This document shows positions 1-10,676 of a stretch of 64,000 bases of DNA, piece by piece. Location of the stretch: contig NZ_PHFJ01000003.1 of NCBI RefSeq assembly GCF_003144535.1, forward strand, positions 62,001 through 126,000, read 5' to 3'. Origin of the DNA: Proteus penneri (GTDB taxonomy: Bacteria > Pseudomonadota > Gammaproteobacteria > Enterobacterales > Enterobacteriaceae). How positions within the stretch are numbered: the first letter of the stretch is position 1; each line of letters opens with the position of its first letter. The position numbers and the translations under genes are program-made. Under the pieces are notes generated by a model. It did not search any database, was not told the origin of the DNA, and saw nothing but the letters and a program-made list of their open reading frames with translations.

Positions 1-108
1 TGCTGGTCCAAATAAAGTGAATAACATTAATCCAAATGTTAACCCTTTTTTGGCTAATTGGGCGAGTTTATTTGTTTTTAAAGAAACGAATACTTGATTG
101 AAATTCAC
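1..108 (-). CDS. pspD: phage shock protein D, PspD (partial, C-terminus outside window)
   Basis: An open frame runs off the left edge. It starts at GTG (106-108) with a GAGGAG ribosome site just upstream, and 36 residues are visible. A short basic amphipathic N-terminus (residues 10-21) is followed by a hydrophobic stretch containing a Gly-Pro-Ala turn, which is also present in E. coli PspD. PspD is a small peripheral inner-membrane protein of the phage-shock response whose exact job is unclear. It lies last in the pspABCD order, 119 bases after pspC and beyond a terminator-like hairpin. The identity rests mainly on position plus the GPA motif, because the protein family is poorly conserved. 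Confidence 0.6.
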   Translation of the reverse strand, partial: MNFNQVFVSLKTNKLAQLAKKGLTFGLMLFTLFGPA

Positions 109-180
109 AATACACTCCTCAATCAGAAATTTTACTCTCTCACAATACAAGCGTTGAAAAAGATAAATAGGCTGAAAGAA

Positions 181-206
181 AGACGCTCCTAAAATGGAGC
201 GTCTTA
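181..206 (-). terminator. hairpin between pspC and pspD
   Basis: Inverted repeat AGACGCTCC / GGAGCGTCT with a short AT loop. On the minus strand it is followed by TTTCTTTC. It looks like an intrinsic terminator after pspC that would limit transcription into pspD. Confidence 0.65.
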
Positions 207-227
207 TCAGATTAAATGGCAAAAATA

Positions 228-584
228 TTACAAATCTCGAAAGCGTTTATTTAACTGATAAGTGGAAGAGGTAATATAGCGTTCCATTTGTTGCAGACGT
301 TTTTCGCCTTGCATCAATTGGTTATCTACTCCACTTAAAATTTCTTTTAAGCTCTCTTGCTGATCTTCGCCTCGCTGATAATTAGCAGGGGCTGGCTCCA
401 TAAAGAAACTTAAGACAAGATAAGCAATAATAGTTAAACCGAAAAAACCAGCAAACAGCGCAATCACCGCAATAACCCTGACAAGTAAAACAGGAATATT
501 AAAATAATGGGCTAGGCCTGCGCATACGCCACGGATCACGCCCTCTTGTGGCAAGCGATACAATTGTTTGCTCTGCATCGTCAT
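228..584 (-). CDS. pspC: phage shock protein C, PspC
   Basis: 118 residues, the family length. The N-terminal half carries the PspC domain signature (G-V-I-R-G-V-C-A-G-L-A at about residues 15-25), then a long hydrophobic membrane segment (about 32-62) and a charged, helical cytoplasmic/periplasmic tail. PspC is an inner-membrane toxin-like sensor that works with PspB to pull PspA off PspF when the membrane is damaged by secretin mislocalisation or loss of proton motive force. The ATG at 584 overlaps the pspB stop by one base (TAATG) and sits 8 bases after GGAGG. A second ATG two codons on is possible but badly spaced. Confidence 0.95.
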   Translation of the reverse strand: MTMQSKQLYRLPQEGVIRGVCAGLAHYFNIPVLLVRVIAVIALFAGFFGLTIIAYLVLSFFMEPAPANYQRGEDQQESLKEILSGVDNQLMQGEKRLQQMERYITSSTYQLNKRFRDL

Positions 585-814
585 TATGATTGCCTCCAGT
601 TAGGATGTTCTGCATCAAGTATTTGTTCTAACGTCTTAATGCGCTCCTGCATTTGCTGAGCCTTATCCACCAGCGCGTTCAGTCGCTGCATTTCTTGTTG
701 GGTTAGCTGAACATTACCTCCGCCTTTCTGGCTGTTGTAATGTAACCACAGCCAGATAGGGAGAATAAACAAAATAAAAATGGTCAGTGGTATTCCCAGA
801 AATATATAGCCCAT
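584..814 (-). CDS. pspB: phage shock protein B, PspB
   Basis: 76 residues. One N-terminal membrane helix (about 3-25) is followed by a predicted coiled coil (about 35-70) rich in Q, E, L and K, exactly the PspB layout. PspB is an inner-membrane partner of PspC in stress sensing. It is translationally coupled to pspC (one-base overlap) and lies 36 bases after pspA in the same operon, so it should be driven by the sigma-54 promoter upstream of pspA. Confidence 0.95.
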   Translation of the reverse strand: MGYIFLGIPLTIFILFILPIWLWLHYNSQKGGGNVQLTQQEMQRLNALVDKAQQMQERIKTLEQILDAEHPNWRQS

Positions 815-850
815 TACATATCCTTTATAAGATGGTTATTACGTTTGCTG

Positions 851-1519
851 TTACTCTTTGTTGATATTGATTTTAGCTTTTAATGCCGCTAATTGCGCGC
901 TAATTTCATCATCAGCTTTTAATTCAGCAAACTGTTGGTCTAATGATTTTTCTTTACCTAGCCCGTAACTTTGAGCCTCACCTTCCATATGATCAATACG
1001 GCGTTCAAACTGTTCAAAACGTGCCATTGCTGCATCCATTTTACCACTGTCTAATTGACGACGAACTTGGCGAGATGAGTTTGCAGCTTGATGACGCACA
1101 ACTAAAGACTGCTGTTTTGCACGAGTTTCAGTTAGCTTATTTTCTAACTCGCTAATTTCACCTTTTAAGCGAGTTAGCGTTTCATCAATGATAATCAGTT
1201 CATGTTTCAATGTATCATTAACTGATGCTACACGTTGTTTTTCGATTAATGCTGCACGAGCTAAATCTTCTTTTTCCTTAATAAGAGCTAATTCTGCTTT
1301 ATCCTGCCAATCTTTCATCTGTTTTTCAGCTTGTTCGATACGGCGCTCTAATCCTTTCTTTTCAGCTAAAGTACGTGCTGAAGTTGTACGGATCTCAACT
1401 AACATATCTTCCATCTCTTGGATCATTAGGCGGATCATTTTTTCAGGATCTTCCGCTTTATCTAATAAAGAAGCGATATTGGCATTAATTATGTCAGCAA
1501 AACGTGAAAATATACCCAT
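851..1519 (-). CDS. pspA: phage shock protein A, PspA
   Basis: 222 residues, the same length as E. coli PspA. It is almost entirely charged alpha-helix with long coiled coils, beginning [15 protein letters not shown] as the amphipathic membrane-binding helix. It belongs to the PspA/IM30 (ESCRT-III-like) family. Without stress it binds and inhibits PspF; under envelope stress it polymerises on the inner membrane to limit proton leak. It is the first gene of the operon, divergent from pspF, with a sigma-54 promoter about 90 bases upstream. Confidence 0.97.
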   Translation of the reverse strand: MGIFSRFADIINANIASLLDKAEDPEKMIRLMIQEMEDMLVEIRTTSARTLAEKKGLERRIEQAEKQMKDWQDKAELALIKEKEDLARAALIEKQRVASVNDTLKHELIIIDETLTRLKGEISELENKLTETRAKQQSLVVRHQAANSSRQVRRQLDSGKMDAAMARFEQFERRIDHMEGEAQSYGLGKEKSLDQQFAELKADDEISAQLAALKAKININKE

Positions 1520-1607
1520 GATGTTATCCTTAATAGCTATGCTAATTAGTGACGTTAAATTATTTCAATAATGGCGTACTATCGTAACGCCCGCATACTT
1601 TAGTTAA

Positions 1608-1623
1608 TACAATTTGCGTGCCA
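1608..1623 (-). promoter_or_regulatory. sigma-54 promoter of pspABCD
   Basis: Read on the minus strand the site is TGGCACG, four bases, TTGTA. This matches the -24/-12 sigma-54 consensus including both invariant GG and the TTG block. It lies about 90 bases upstream of pspA and points at it. The AT-rich stretch between it and pspF (1630-1730) is where PspF enhancer sites and an IHF site would sit. Confidence 0.85.
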
Positions 1624-1733
1624 ACTTTTAAAAATTACTTAAGCTATTAATAATAGGTGACTTATATTATTCGCCTATTTTTCGAACACCTGATAAACTG
1701 GCAAAAAATACCTCAATATGGTGAATTTAACCA

Positions 1734-2729
1734 ATGAATGAGAATTTAGAGACAATAATCGGCGTTGATAGTCAATTTATTGATGTATTAGAACAAACTT
1801 CAGCACTTGCTCAATTAAAAAAGCCTGTATTAATTATTGGTGAACGAGGTACAGGTAAAGAGTTGATTGCCCATCGATTACACTACCTTGCACCTTGGTG
1901 GCAAGGGCCTTTCATTTCAATCAACTGTTCTGCACTCAATGATAATTTACTTGATTCTGAGCTGTTTGGTCATGAAGCAGGCGCTTTTACTGGCGCTAAA
2001 AATCGTCATCAAGGGCGTTTTGAACGTGCGGATGGAGGTTCTCTTTTTCTTGATGAACTGGCGACTGCACCCATGCTTGTACAAGAAAAGCTTTTACGTG
2101 TCATTGAGTATGGTCATTTAGAGCGCGTTGGAGGTAGTCAATCTCTGCATGTTGATGTTAGGCTGATTTGCGCGACAAATGCTAATTTACCAGCAATGGC
2201 GGAAGAAGGTAAATTTCGTGCTGATTTACTGGATAGATTAGCGTTTGATGTAATTAGACTCCCTCCATTAAGAGAGCGACGCGCAGATATTATGTTACTT
2301 GCTGAAAATTTCGCTATCTCAATGTGCCAAGAGTTAAGTTTACCTTTTTTTCCTGGTTTCAGTGATAGTGCACGCCAAGTACTTTTAGATTATTCATGGC
2401 CAGGTAATATTCGTGAGCTTAAAAATGTTGTTGAACGCTCAGTTTATCGTCATGGAACTAGTGATAGCGTACTCAACAATATCATTATTGATCCCTTTGC
2501 TGGTATTCAAACGTCAAAAAAATCCGAATTAAAGAAATCGTCTCAAGAAAATTTTTCACTCCCTACATTACCGTTGGATTTACGCCAATGGCAAAATGAG
2601 GCGGAAAAAAAATTAGTTAATAATGCATTAAAAGAGAGCTTATATAACCAGAAAGAGGCAGCTGAAAAGTTATCATTAAGCTACGATCAATTTAGAGGGC
2701 TAATTAAAAAACATCAAATAACAACTTAA
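1734..2729 (+). CDS. pspF: PspF, sigma-54 enhancer-binding activator of the psp operon
   Basis: 331 residues. It is a AAA+ domain without a regulatory receiver domain, as usual for PspF: Walker A GERGTGKE at 36-43, the sigma-54-contacting GAFTGA loop at 83-88 and Walker B around 101-110 (GGSLFLDEL). A short Fis-type helix-turn-helix occupies about 290-331. PspF is held inactive by PspA and on release hydrolyses ATP to open the sigma-54 promoter of pspABCD. It is transcribed away from pspA, and the E. coli gene is autoregulated from the shared intergenic region. Confidence 0.96.
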   Translation: MNENLETIIGVDSQFIDVLEQTSALAQLKKPVLIIGERGTGKELIAHRLHYLAPWWQGPFISINCSALNDNLLDSELFGHEAGAFTGAKNRHQGRFERADGGSLFLDELATAPMLVQEKLLRVIEYGHLERVGGSQSLHVDVRLICATNANLPAMAEEGKFRADLLDRLAFDVIRLPPLRERRADIMLLAENFAISMCQELSLPFFPGFSDSARQVLLDYSWPGNIRELKNVVERSVYRHGTSDSVLNNIIIDPFAGIQTSKKSELKKSSQENFSLPTLPLDLRQWQNEAEKKLVNNALKESLYNQKEAAEKLSLSYDQFRGLIKKHQITT

Positions 2730-2780
2730 TCTATTGATATAGATGTTTTTAATTGCAAGAAAACTCTATAAACAATAGGC

Positions 2781-2877
2781 AAAAAAAGCCAGCACCCGAG
2801 CTGGCTAGTAAAAAAATACTGGAAGCAATGTGAGCAATGTCGTTCCCTCTGCGGAAAACCTCTTACCGCCGAAGGAC
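2781..2877 (-). ncRNA. ryhB: RyhB-type iron-responsive small RNA
   Basis: The minus strand holds a stretch of about 28 nt identical, as I recall it, to the conserved core of E. coli RyhB (key part GACATTGCTCACATTGCTTC, fwd 2822-2841). Downstream is a GC-rich terminator hairpin (GCCAGC / GCTGGC, fwd 2788-2805) and a run of seven U (fwd 2781-2787). A TATCAT -10 (fwd 2885-2890) overlaps a Fur box, placing the 5' end near 2877, so the RNA is about 97 nt, close to the 90 nt of E. coli. RyhB is an Hfq-dependent RNA made when iron is scarce; it represses mRNAs of non-essential iron proteins such as sodB. It lies between pspF and sapA, not beside yhhX/yhhY as in E. coli. The 5' end is inferred. Confidence 0.93.
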
Positions 2878-2880
2878 AAT

Positions 2881-2905
2881 ACGGATGATAATCTTTATCA
2901 TTAGC
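2881..2905 (-). promoter_or_regulatory. Fur box over the ryhB promoter
   Basis: TGATAATCTTTATCA (fwd 2886-2900) matches the 7-1-7 Fur palindrome at all but one position. It overlaps the -10 hexamer TATCAT; a -35 candidate (TTTACA/TTACAA on the minus strand) lies 17-18 bases further upstream. Fe-Fur binding here would switch ryhB off in iron-replete cells. Confidence 0.85.
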
Positions 2906-2958
2906 ATTTGTAAAGCATTTTATTGAGAATTTTTCTCACTTTGTTTTTTTTGACTATT

Positions 2959-2987
2959 TTGGGATAGAAAGTTTTTTAAGTTACAAT
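2959..2987 (+). promoter_or_regulatory. likely sapA promoter
   Basis: TTGGGA, 17 bases, TACAAT, ending 32 bases before the sapA ATG. It is the best sigma-70-like match in this gap and is divergent from ryhB. Assigned by consensus only. Confidence 0.45.
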
Positions 2988-3018
2988 AGCAAAATCGTTT
3001 CTCTAAAAGACATTATTT

Positions 3019-4704
3019 ATGCGCCCTATTTTATTTATTGGTACTTTGCTATTTACCTTTACAAGCGCAACTTGTATCGCGGATGTAGCACCAAAAACAC
3101 AAGCACCATCTATAACGCTTGAGCCAACTCCAATTAATCAAAATGGTTTTGTTTATTGTGTTGATGGCAGTGTAAATACCTTTAATCCACAGTTATCAAG
3201 TAGTGGATTAATTATTGATCCTCTGGCTGCCCAGCTCTATGACCGTCTTTTAGATGTTGACCCTTACACTTATCGCCTGATCCCTGAAATCGCAGCTCGA
3301 TGGGAAACATTAGATAACGGCGCAACATACCGCTTTTATTTACGTAAAAATATCTCTTTTCAACAAACATCTTGGTTTACACCAACACGTAAACTCACCG
3401 CTGATGATGTTATTTTTAGTTTTGAAAGGATGATTAATCCCAAAAATCCTTTCAATCAAGTTAATGGTGGAAAATATCCCTATTTTGATAGCTTAAGTTT
3501 TGCCGACAATATCCAATCAATTAAAAAATTGGGTCAATACACAGTCGAATTTAGCCTAAAAGAGCCTGACGCCTCTTTTCTGTGGCATTTAGCAACACAT
3601 TACGCCCCTATTCTTTCCACTGAATATGCACAAAGCTTAGAAAAATCGGGCAACCAGACACAACTTGATTGGAAACCAGTAGGTACGGGTCCTTTCTTTC
3701 TTGATGAATATCAACCAGGCCAATTTGTTCGTTTATTCAGAAATGAAAACTATTGGAAAGGCCAGCCTAAAATGCAACAAGTTGTTATTGATATGGGGGC
3801 TGGAGGTACAGGTCGCATATCTAAACTATTAACAGGTGAGTGTGATGTTTTAGCCTATCCTGCGGCTAGTCAATTAAAAGTATTGCGTGACGATCCGCGA
3901 CTAAGATTAACGTTGCGTTCTGGTATGAATATCGCTTATTTAGCCTTTAACACCAGTAAGCCACCACTAAATGATCTTAAAGTTCGTCAGGCTATTGCTT
4001 ATGCCATTAATAACGAACGTTTAATGGAATCTATTTATTATGGTGCGGCGGAAACGGCAGCATCAGTGCTTCCTCGTGCATCTTGGGCTTATGATAACAG
4101 AGCCAAAATTACAGAATACAATCCTGAAAAATCGAAACAAATTCTTAAAGAGCTAGGCCTTGATGAGCTGAAATTAAATCTTTGGGTACCTAGCGCCTCA
4201 CAATCTTATAACCCAAGCCCATTAAAAATGGCGGAACTTATTCAAGCAGACTTAGCGCAAGTGGGTATTCAAATGAATATTCGTCCTATTGAAGGACGAT
4301 ATCAAGAAACGAGTATGATGGATCGCACCCATGATATGACCTTATCTGGTTGGTCAACTGACAGTAACGATCCTGATAGTTTTTTCCGCCCTCTCTTTAG
4401 TTGTGCAGCAATTGGCTCACAAACTAACTTAAGTCATTGGTGTTTACCTAACTTTGATGAAATTTTGAAAAAAGCACTTTATAGTCAGCAACTTGCATCA
4501 AGAATGGATTATTATCATCAAGCTCAAGATATACTTGCTCAAGAGTTACCTGTGTTGCCTTTAGCAAACTCTTTACGTATGCAAGCATATCGTTATGATA
4601 TTAAAGGGTTGGTATTGAGTACTTTTGGCAATGCGTCTTTTGCTGGTGTTTATCGAGAGGCAGAAGTAGATGAACAAAATCACAAGAAAGAGGCTGTAAA
4701 ATAA
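3019..4704 (+). CDS. sapA: SapA, periplasmic peptide-binding protein
   Basis: 561 residues. An N-terminal signal peptide (about 1-20, ending near TCIA) is followed by a family-5 extracellular solute-binding domain typical of oligopeptide/dipeptide transporters. It carries the family-like block YRFYLRKNISFQ near 106-117 and a conserved ligand-lobe hinge. SapA is the periplasmic receptor of the Sap ABC transporter, linked to resistance to cationic antimicrobial peptides and to peptide or heme uptake in related bacteria. It is first in a tight five-gene operon; sapB starts 3 bases after its stop. Confidence 0.95.
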   Translation: MRPILFIGTLLFTFTSATCIADVAPKTQAPSITLEPTPINQNGFVYCVDGSVNTFNPQLSSSGLIIDPLAAQLYDRLLDVDPYTYRLIPEIAARWETLDNGATYRFYLRKNISFQQTSWFTPTRKLTADDVIFSFERMINPKNPFNQVNGGKYPYFDSLSFADNIQSIKKLGQYTVEFSLKEPDASFLWHLATHYAPILSTEYAQSLEKSGNQTQLDWKPVGTGPFFLDEYQPGQFVRLFRNENYWKGQPKMQQVVIDMGAGGTGRISKLLTGECDVLAYPAASQLKVLRDDPRLRLTLRSGMNIAYLAFNTSKPPLNDLKVRQAIAYAINNERLMESIYYGAAETAASVLPRASWAYDNRAKITEYNPEKSKQILKELGLDELKLNLWVPSASQSYNPSPLKMAELIQADLAQVGIQMNIRPIEGRYQETSMMDRTHDMTLSGWSTDSNDPDSFFRPLFSCAAIGSQTNLSHWCLPNFDEILKKALYSQQLASRMDYYHQAQDILAQELPVLPLANSLRMQAYRYDIKGLVLSTFGNASFAGVYREAEVDEQNHKKEAVK

Positions 4705-4707
4705 TCC

Positions 4708-5673
4708 ATGATTATTTATTCAATACGTCGATTACTTTTATTACTTGTGACACTGTTCTTTTTGTCGCTAGTGAGCTTTAGCCTAAGTTATTACACACCA
4801 AATGCCCCACTAAGTGGTGCATCACTCACTGATGCCTACTTTTTTTACGCCCATAATATGATCCATTTTGATTTTGGTATTTCCTCTATCAATGGTGAAC
4901 CTATCAAATTGCAATTGATAGAAGCACTTCCAGCGACCATGGAGCTTTGTACCTTAGCCTTTCTTTTCGCTCTGATTATAGGTATTCCAGCTGGCATTAT
5001 TGCGGGGGTTTGGCGTAATAAATCCGCCGATATTATTATCAGTAATTTCGCGCTCTTAGGTTTCTCTGTGCCTGTATTTGGGCTTGCACTGCTGTTAACT
5101 CTTTTCTTCTCACTAAAATTAGGCTGGCTACCTGTTTCAGGCCGTATTGATTTGCTTTATAACTTGCAACCTATTACAGGCATTGCATTAGTTGATGCGT
5201 GGTTATCTGATTCACCTTATCGCCAACAAATGATCATTAACGTATTACAGCATTTGATTTTACCCGTAATAACTCTGGCTATTGCACCAACAACTGAAGT
5301 TATTCGATTAATGCGAAACAGTACTGAAGAAATCATGTCAGAGAACTACGTGAAAGCAGCCGCAACTCGAGGTCTCTCACGTTTTACAATTATTCGTCGC
5401 CATATTCTTCATAATGCTTTACCCCCTATCATTCCTAAATTAGGCTTACAGTTCTCCACCATGCTGACACTAACTATGGTGACGGAAATAGTGTTTAACT
5501 GGCCTGGACTTGGTCGTTGGTTAGTTACAGCAATCCGCCAACAAGATTACTCAGCTATTTCAGCTGGTGTAATGTTGGTGGGTTCAATGGTCATTATTGT
5601 TAACGTTTTATCAGATATTGTGGGCGCAATGAGTAACCCAATGAAACACAAGGTGGGATATGCCTTTAGATAG
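4708..5673 (+). CDS. sapB: SapB, ABC transporter permease
   Basis: 321 residues, about six membrane helices. The binding-protein-dependent permease motif (E-x-x-x-x-N-Y-V-K-A-A-A-x-R-G-L) lies near residues 209-224 and docks onto the ATPase. It pairs with SapC to form the membrane channel. The coding end overlaps sapC by 14 bases, which indicates translational coupling. Confidence 0.95.
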   Translation: MIIYSIRRLLLLLVTLFFLSLVSFSLSYYTPNAPLSGASLTDAYFFYAHNMIHFDFGISSINGEPIKLQLIEALPATMELCTLAFLFALIIGIPAGIIAGVWRNKSADIIISNFALLGFSVPVFGLALLLTLFFSLKLGWLPVSGRIDLLYNLQPITGIALVDAWLSDSPYRQQMIINVLQHLILPVITLAIAPTTEVIRLMRNSTEEIMSENYVKAAATRGLSRFTIIRRHILHNALPPIIPKLGLQFSTMLTLTMVTEIVFNWPGLGRWLVTAIRQQDYSAISAGVMLVGSMVIIVNVLSDIVGAMSNPMKHKVGYAFR

Positions 5674-6553
5674 CCAATTTTATAAAGAGAAAAAAACACC
5701 TTCACCCGCCGCGGTGATTTGGCAATGTTTTTCTAAAGACGTTATTTCAATGATAGGGTTTTATGGCGTTCTTTTTCTCTTAGTACTCAGTATTATAGGG
5801 CCTCATATTGCGCCTTATGCACTCGACCAACAATTTTTTGGCCATCAACTAACTCCCCCATCTTGGTATCAGAACGGCAATGTCTCCTATTTCTTTGGTA
5901 CCGATGATTTAGGGCGTGATGTATTTAGCCGAATTTTAATTGGTACAAGCATGACCTTTGGTGGTGCATTTATTGTCACTTTTGCAGCGACATTAATGGG
6001 ATTAATTATCGGCTGTTTTGCAGGTATGACCCACGGCTTAAAATCCGCCGTTCTCAATCATATATTAGACACACTGTTATCAATTCCATCCTTACTACTT
6101 GCTATTATTGTTGTGGCTTTTGTAGGAACAAGTCTTGGTCACGCAATGATAGCAATTTGGCTGGCACTATTACCTCGTTTAGTCAGAATGATTTACTCTG
6201 CTGTTAATGATGAATTAAACAAAGAGTATGTTATTGCTTCTCGTCTTGATGGCGCATCGAATATTTCTATTTTATGGTACACCGTACTGCCTAATATTAC
6301 GCCTGTACTAGTTTCTGAATTAACACGTGCCTTCTCAATTGCTATTCTTGATATTACAGCATTAGGTTTTCTCAATTTAGGAGCCCAACTCCCGTCACCT
6401 GAATGGGGAGCAATGCTAGGTGATTCTTTAGAGTTAATTTATGTTGCTCCTTGGACAGTCTTAATTCCGGGTGCCACTATTATGATAAGCGTTTTACTGG
6501 TAAACCTTTTAGGTGATGGTTTACAGCGTGCTATAAATGAGGGAGTGGAATAA
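5660..6553 (+). CDS. sapC: SapC, ABC transporter permease
   Basis: 297 residues, an N-terminal OppC-type segment and about six membrane helices. The EAA-like loop ([15 protein letters not shown]) lies near residues 187-201 in the cytoplasm. It is the second permease of the Sap system. In E. coli SapBCDF also exports putrescine. It overlaps sapB at its start and sapD by one base at its end (TAATG). Confidence 0.95.
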   Translation: MPLDSQFYKEKKTPSPAAVIWQCFSKDVISMIGFYGVLFLLVLSIIGPHIAPYALDQQFFGHQLTPPSWYQNGNVSYFFGTDDLGRDVFSRILIGTSMTFGGAFIVTFAATLMGLIIGCFAGMTHGLKSAVLNHILDTLLSIPSLLLAIIVVAFVGTSLGHAMIAIWLALLPRLVRMIYSAVNDELNKEYVIASRLDGASNISILWYTVLPNITPVLVSELTRAFSIAILDITALGFLNLGAQLPSPEWGAMLGDSLELIYVAPWTVLIPGATIMISVLLVNLLGDGLQRAINEGVE

Positions 6554-7554
6554 TGCCTTTATTAGATATACGCAATTTAACCATTGAATTTATGACACCA
6601 GATGGCCCAGTAAAAGCGGTAGATCGTGTTTCTATAACCTTAAATGAAAGCGAAGTAAGAGGCCTTGTTGGTGAATCGGGATCTGGTAAAAGCTTAATTG
6701 CAAAAGCGATTTGTGGCGTAACAAAAGATAATATCAGTGTGACAGCCGATCGTTTTCGTTTTGATGATATCGACTTACTTAAATTATCACCAAAAGCGCG
6801 ACGCCGTGTCATTGGTCATAATATCTCAATGATTTTCCAAGAGCCACAATCTTGTCTTGATCCTGCTACAAAAATTGAGCAACAACTTATACAGGCAATT
6901 CCTCGCTGGACTTTTAAAGGCCATTGGTGGCAACGCTTTCATTGGCGGAAACGTCGCGCAATTGAGCTATTACACCGTGTCGGTATTAAAGATCATAAAG
7001 ACATTATGCGCAGTTACCCATATGAATTGACTGAAGGTGAATGCCAAAAAGTGATGATTGCTATTGCTATTGCAAATCAGCCTCGATTACTGATTGCGGA
7101 TGAACCTACTAACGCTATGGAGCCAGCAACACAAACCCAAATCTTTCGTTTGCTGACTCGACTCAATCAAAACAACAATATGACCATTTTGTTGATTAGT
7201 CATGATTTGCAATGGATGAGTAAATTAGCGAATAAAATTACGGTTATGTATTGTGGCCAAACTGTCGAAACAGCATCTCCTGATGAGTTATTAGTCACAC
7301 CTTATCATCCTTATACTCAAGCTTTGATCCGCTCTATTCCCGATTTTACCAACTCATTAGCCCATAAAAGCCGTTTAAATACATTACCGGGCGCAATTCC
7401 CTCTCTTGAGCATTTACCTGTAGGTTGTCGGCTAGGGCCTCGTTGCCCTTATGCGCAACGACAATGTATTGAAGCACCTCGGTTACGTTTATTTAAAAAC
7501 CATGCCGTGGCTTGTCATTTTCCGTTAAATGTGGAGCCAACTGATGTTCGATAA
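6553..7554 (+). CDS. sapD: SapD, ABC transporter ATPase
   Basis: 333 residues. Walker A GESGSGKS at about 39-46, Q-loop in IFQEPQS, and Walker B with LLIADEPTN. The ABC signature is degenerate (LTEGECQKV in place of LSGGQ), which is normal for SapD and not a defect of this copy. The C-terminal extension has the OppD-type cysteine cluster ([15 protein letters not shown]). It energises SapBC; E. coli SapD (TrkE) is additionally needed for Trk potassium uptake. Confidence 0.95.
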   Translation: MPLLDIRNLTIEFMTPDGPVKAVDRVSITLNESEVRGLVGESGSGKSLIAKAICGVTKDNISVTADRFRFDDIDLLKLSPKARRRVIGHNISMIFQEPQSCLDPATKIEQQLIQAIPRWTFKGHWWQRFHWRKRRAIELLHRVGIKDHKDIMRSYPYELTEGECQKVMIAIAIANQPRLLIADEPTNAMEPATQTQIFRLLTRLNQNNNMTILLISHDLQWMSKLANKITVMYCGQTVETASPDELLVTPYHPYTQALIRSIPDFTNSLAHKSRLNTLPGAIPSLEHLPVGCRLGPRCPYAQRQCIEAPRLRLFKNHAVACHFPLNVEPTDVR

Positions 7555-8353
7555 ACTGCTTGAGGTAAAAAATTTATCAAAAACTTTTCGCTATCGTACT
7601 GGATTATTTCGGCGTCAGCAGTTAGAAGCCGTAAAACCGGTAAGTTTTACGCTAGAACCCAAGCAAACTTTAGCTATTATTGGCGCTAATGGTTCAGGTA
7701 AATCTACACTAGCGAGAATGTTATCAGGAGTAACTGAGCCTACAGGTGGCGATATTTTTATTAATGGGCATCGACTAACTTTTGGTGATTATCCTTATCG
7801 TAGCCAGCGGATTAGAATGATATTTCAAGATCCCACTAACTCATTAAACCCGCGCCAACGTATCGGTCAAACATTAGAGATACCTTTACGCCTAAATACA
7901 GAATTAAGCGCTATTGAGCGTGAGAAGCGAATTTATCAAACATTACGTCAAGTGGGTCTTTTACCTGAACATGCAAATTATTATCCTCATATGTTTGCAT
8001 CAGGTCAGCGCCAACGAATTGCACTTGCACGAGCATTGATATTACAACCTCAAGTCATTATTGCCGATGAGGCAATAGCTTCGCTAGATATGTCTTTACG
8101 TTCACAAATTATAAATTTGATGTTAGAACTGCAAGAAACTCATGATATTGCCTACATTTATGTGACACAAAACTTAGGCATGACAAAACATATTAGCGAT
8201 AAAGTCATTGTGATGGATAATGGCGAAGTTGTTGAACGTGGTAATACGGCAGAAGTCCTTGCATCACCATTACATGAAGTTACTCGAAGATTGGTAGCAA
8301 GTCACTTTGGTGAAGCCTTAACAGCAGAAGCTTGGCGCCAAGATTTGACTTAA
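7544..8353 (+). CDS. sapF: SapF, ABC transporter ATPase
   Basis: 269 residues with Walker A GANGSGKS, the signature ASGQRQR and Walker B VIIADEA. I chose the ATG at 7544 ([10 protein letters not shown]) because it aligns with the E. coli start. An upstream in-frame ATG at 7529 adds five residues. The gene overlaps the end of sapD by 11 bases. It is the second nucleotide-binding subunit of the Sap transporter, and its own signature motif is closer to consensus than that of SapD. Confidence 0.94.
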   Translation: MFDKLLEVKNLSKTFRYRTGLFRRQQLEAVKPVSFTLEPKQTLAIIGANGSGKSTLARMLSGVTEPTGGDIFINGHRLTFGDYPYRSQRIRMIFQDPTNSLNPRQRIGQTLEIPLRLNTELSAIEREKRIYQTLRQVGLLPEHANYYPHMFASGQRQRIALARALILQPQVIIADEAIASLDMSLRSQIINLMLELQETHDIAYIYVTQNLGMTKHISDKVIVMDNGEVVERGNTAEVLASPLHEVTRRLVASHFGEALTAEAWRQDLT

Positions 8354-8398
8354 GTGTAAACAATATAAGCATAATGTTGATTGCACATTATTTCACCC

Positions 8399-8432
8399 TT
8401 TTCCCTTAACTCCTCGGAGGTGCTAGGGAAAT
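8399..8432 (+). terminator. possible terminator hairpin after sapF
   Basis: Arms TTTCCCT (8400-8406) and AGGGAAA (8425-8431) enclose a second small stem CCT-CGG-AGG. No U-run follows, so it may be a processing or stabilising hairpin instead of an efficient terminator. Confidence 0.35.
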
Positions 8433-8451
8433 TAAACAAATTTACAAATGT

Positions 8452-8470
8452 CGTGGTAGAATCAGCCACG
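8452..8470. promoter_or_regulatory. interrupted palindrome upstream of fabI
   Basis: CGTGG (8452-8456) and CCACG (8466-8470) separated by nine bases, about 90 bases before the fabI ATG. It could be an operator. I do not recognise the regulator; it is not an obvious FadR or FabR site. Confidence 0.25.
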
Positions 8471-8560
8471 TTTATTAACAATAAGCGTGATAACCTAACA
8501 GATAAATAAAACTGTGAATGATGTTATTATCGCGATTTACGAAAAAACAAGGATACAGCT

Positions 8561-9349
8561 ATGGGCTTTATGACCGGCAAACGCATTCTTATTACTGGTG
8601 TTGCTAGTAAATTATCAATTGCTTATGGTATTGCCAAAGCTATGCGTGACCAAGGTGCAGAACTTGCATTTACTTACCAAAATGAAAAACTGAAACCACG
8701 CGTTGAAGAGTTTGCAGCATCATTAGACTCAAATATCGTATTAGAGTGTGATGTGTCAAAAGATGAAAGCATCGATACTATGTACGCAGAACTTGCAAAA
8801 GTTTGGCCAAAGTATGATGGCTTTGTTCACTCTATCGGTTTTGCTCCTGCTGACCAATTAGATGGCGACTACGTTAATGCAGTAACTCGTGAAGGCTTTA
8901 AAATTGCTCACGACATCAGTGCATACAGCTTCGTTGCTATGGCGAAAGCAAGCCGTGAAATGCTAAATCCGAATTCAGCTCTATTAACTCTAACTTATTT
9001 AGGCGCTGAACGTGCAATCCCTAACTATAATGTTATGGGTCTAGCTAAAGCTTCTTTAGAAGCTAACGTTCGTTATATGGCAAATGCTATGGGTCCTGAA
9101 GGTATTCGTGTTAACGGTATTTCTGCTGGTCCAATCCGTACATTAGCGGCATCTGGTATCAAAGATTTCCGTAAAATGTTAAGCCATTGCGAGTCAGTAA
9201 CGCCTCTGCGTCGTACTGTAACAACCGAAGATGTTGGTAATACAGCAGCATTCCTATGCTCAGACTTATCTGGTGGTATTACAGGTGAAATCGTTCATGT
9301 AGATGGTGGTTTCAGCATCGCCGCAATGAATGAATTAGAACTAAAATAA
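8561..9349 (+). CDS. fabI: enoyl-[acyl-carrier-protein] reductase (NADH), FabI
   Basis: 262 residues, the same length as the E. coli enzyme. It is a short-chain dehydrogenase fold with the N-terminal NADH-binding region ([11 protein letters not shown]) and the catalytic Tyr146, Tyr156 and Lys163 in [18 protein letters not shown]. It performs the last reduction of each fatty-acid elongation cycle in the cytoplasm. Gly93, whose change gives triclosan resistance in E. coli, is conserved in the SIGFAP segment. It is monocistronic: a strong terminator follows. Confidence 0.97.
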   Translation: MGFMTGKRILITGVASKLSIAYGIAKAMRDQGAELAFTYQNEKLKPRVEEFAASLDSNIVLECDVSKDESIDTMYAELAKVWPKYDGFVHSIGFAPADQLDGDYVNAVTREGFKIAHDISAYSFVAMAKASREMLNPNSALLTLTYLGAERAIPNYNVMGLAKASLEANVRYMANAMGPEGIRVNGISAGPIRTLAASGIKDFRKMLSHCESVTPLRRTVTTEDVGNTAAFLCSDLSGGITGEIVHVDGGFSIAAMNELELK

Positions 9350-9370
9350 TTCTGTTATATAAATAATAGA

Positions 9371-9399
9371 AGCCAGCCTTACTGTTAAGGCTGGTTTTT
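9371..9399 (+). terminator. fabI terminator
   Basis: CCAGCCTTA / TAAGGCTGG stem with a CTGT-type loop followed by TTTTTA. Confidence 0.9.
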
Positions 9400-10586
<1,187 letters not shown>

Positions 10587-10621
10587 ATTAAAACTCAATA
10601 AAAAATAATCTAAACACAATT

Positions 10622-10655
10622 AAAAAGCGGATATCACATTAATATCCGCTTTTTC
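10622..10655. terminator. bidirectional terminator gst / pdxY
   Basis: AAAAAGCGGATAT pairs with ATATCCGCTTTTT around a short loop. A-rich and T-rich flanks let it act on both strands. Confidence 0.9.
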
Positions 10656-10676
10656 TTCTGTTAAAAGTTGATTGAT

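Noticed and set aside
943..1571. Two plus-strand frames opposite pspA
   Set aside because: Antisense shadows of a strongly conserved gene, with no ribosome site or family match.
6815..7100. Degenerate ABC signature in SapD considered as a damaged gene
   Set aside because: The same TEGECQK-type sequence is found in E. coli SapD, so it is a family trait.
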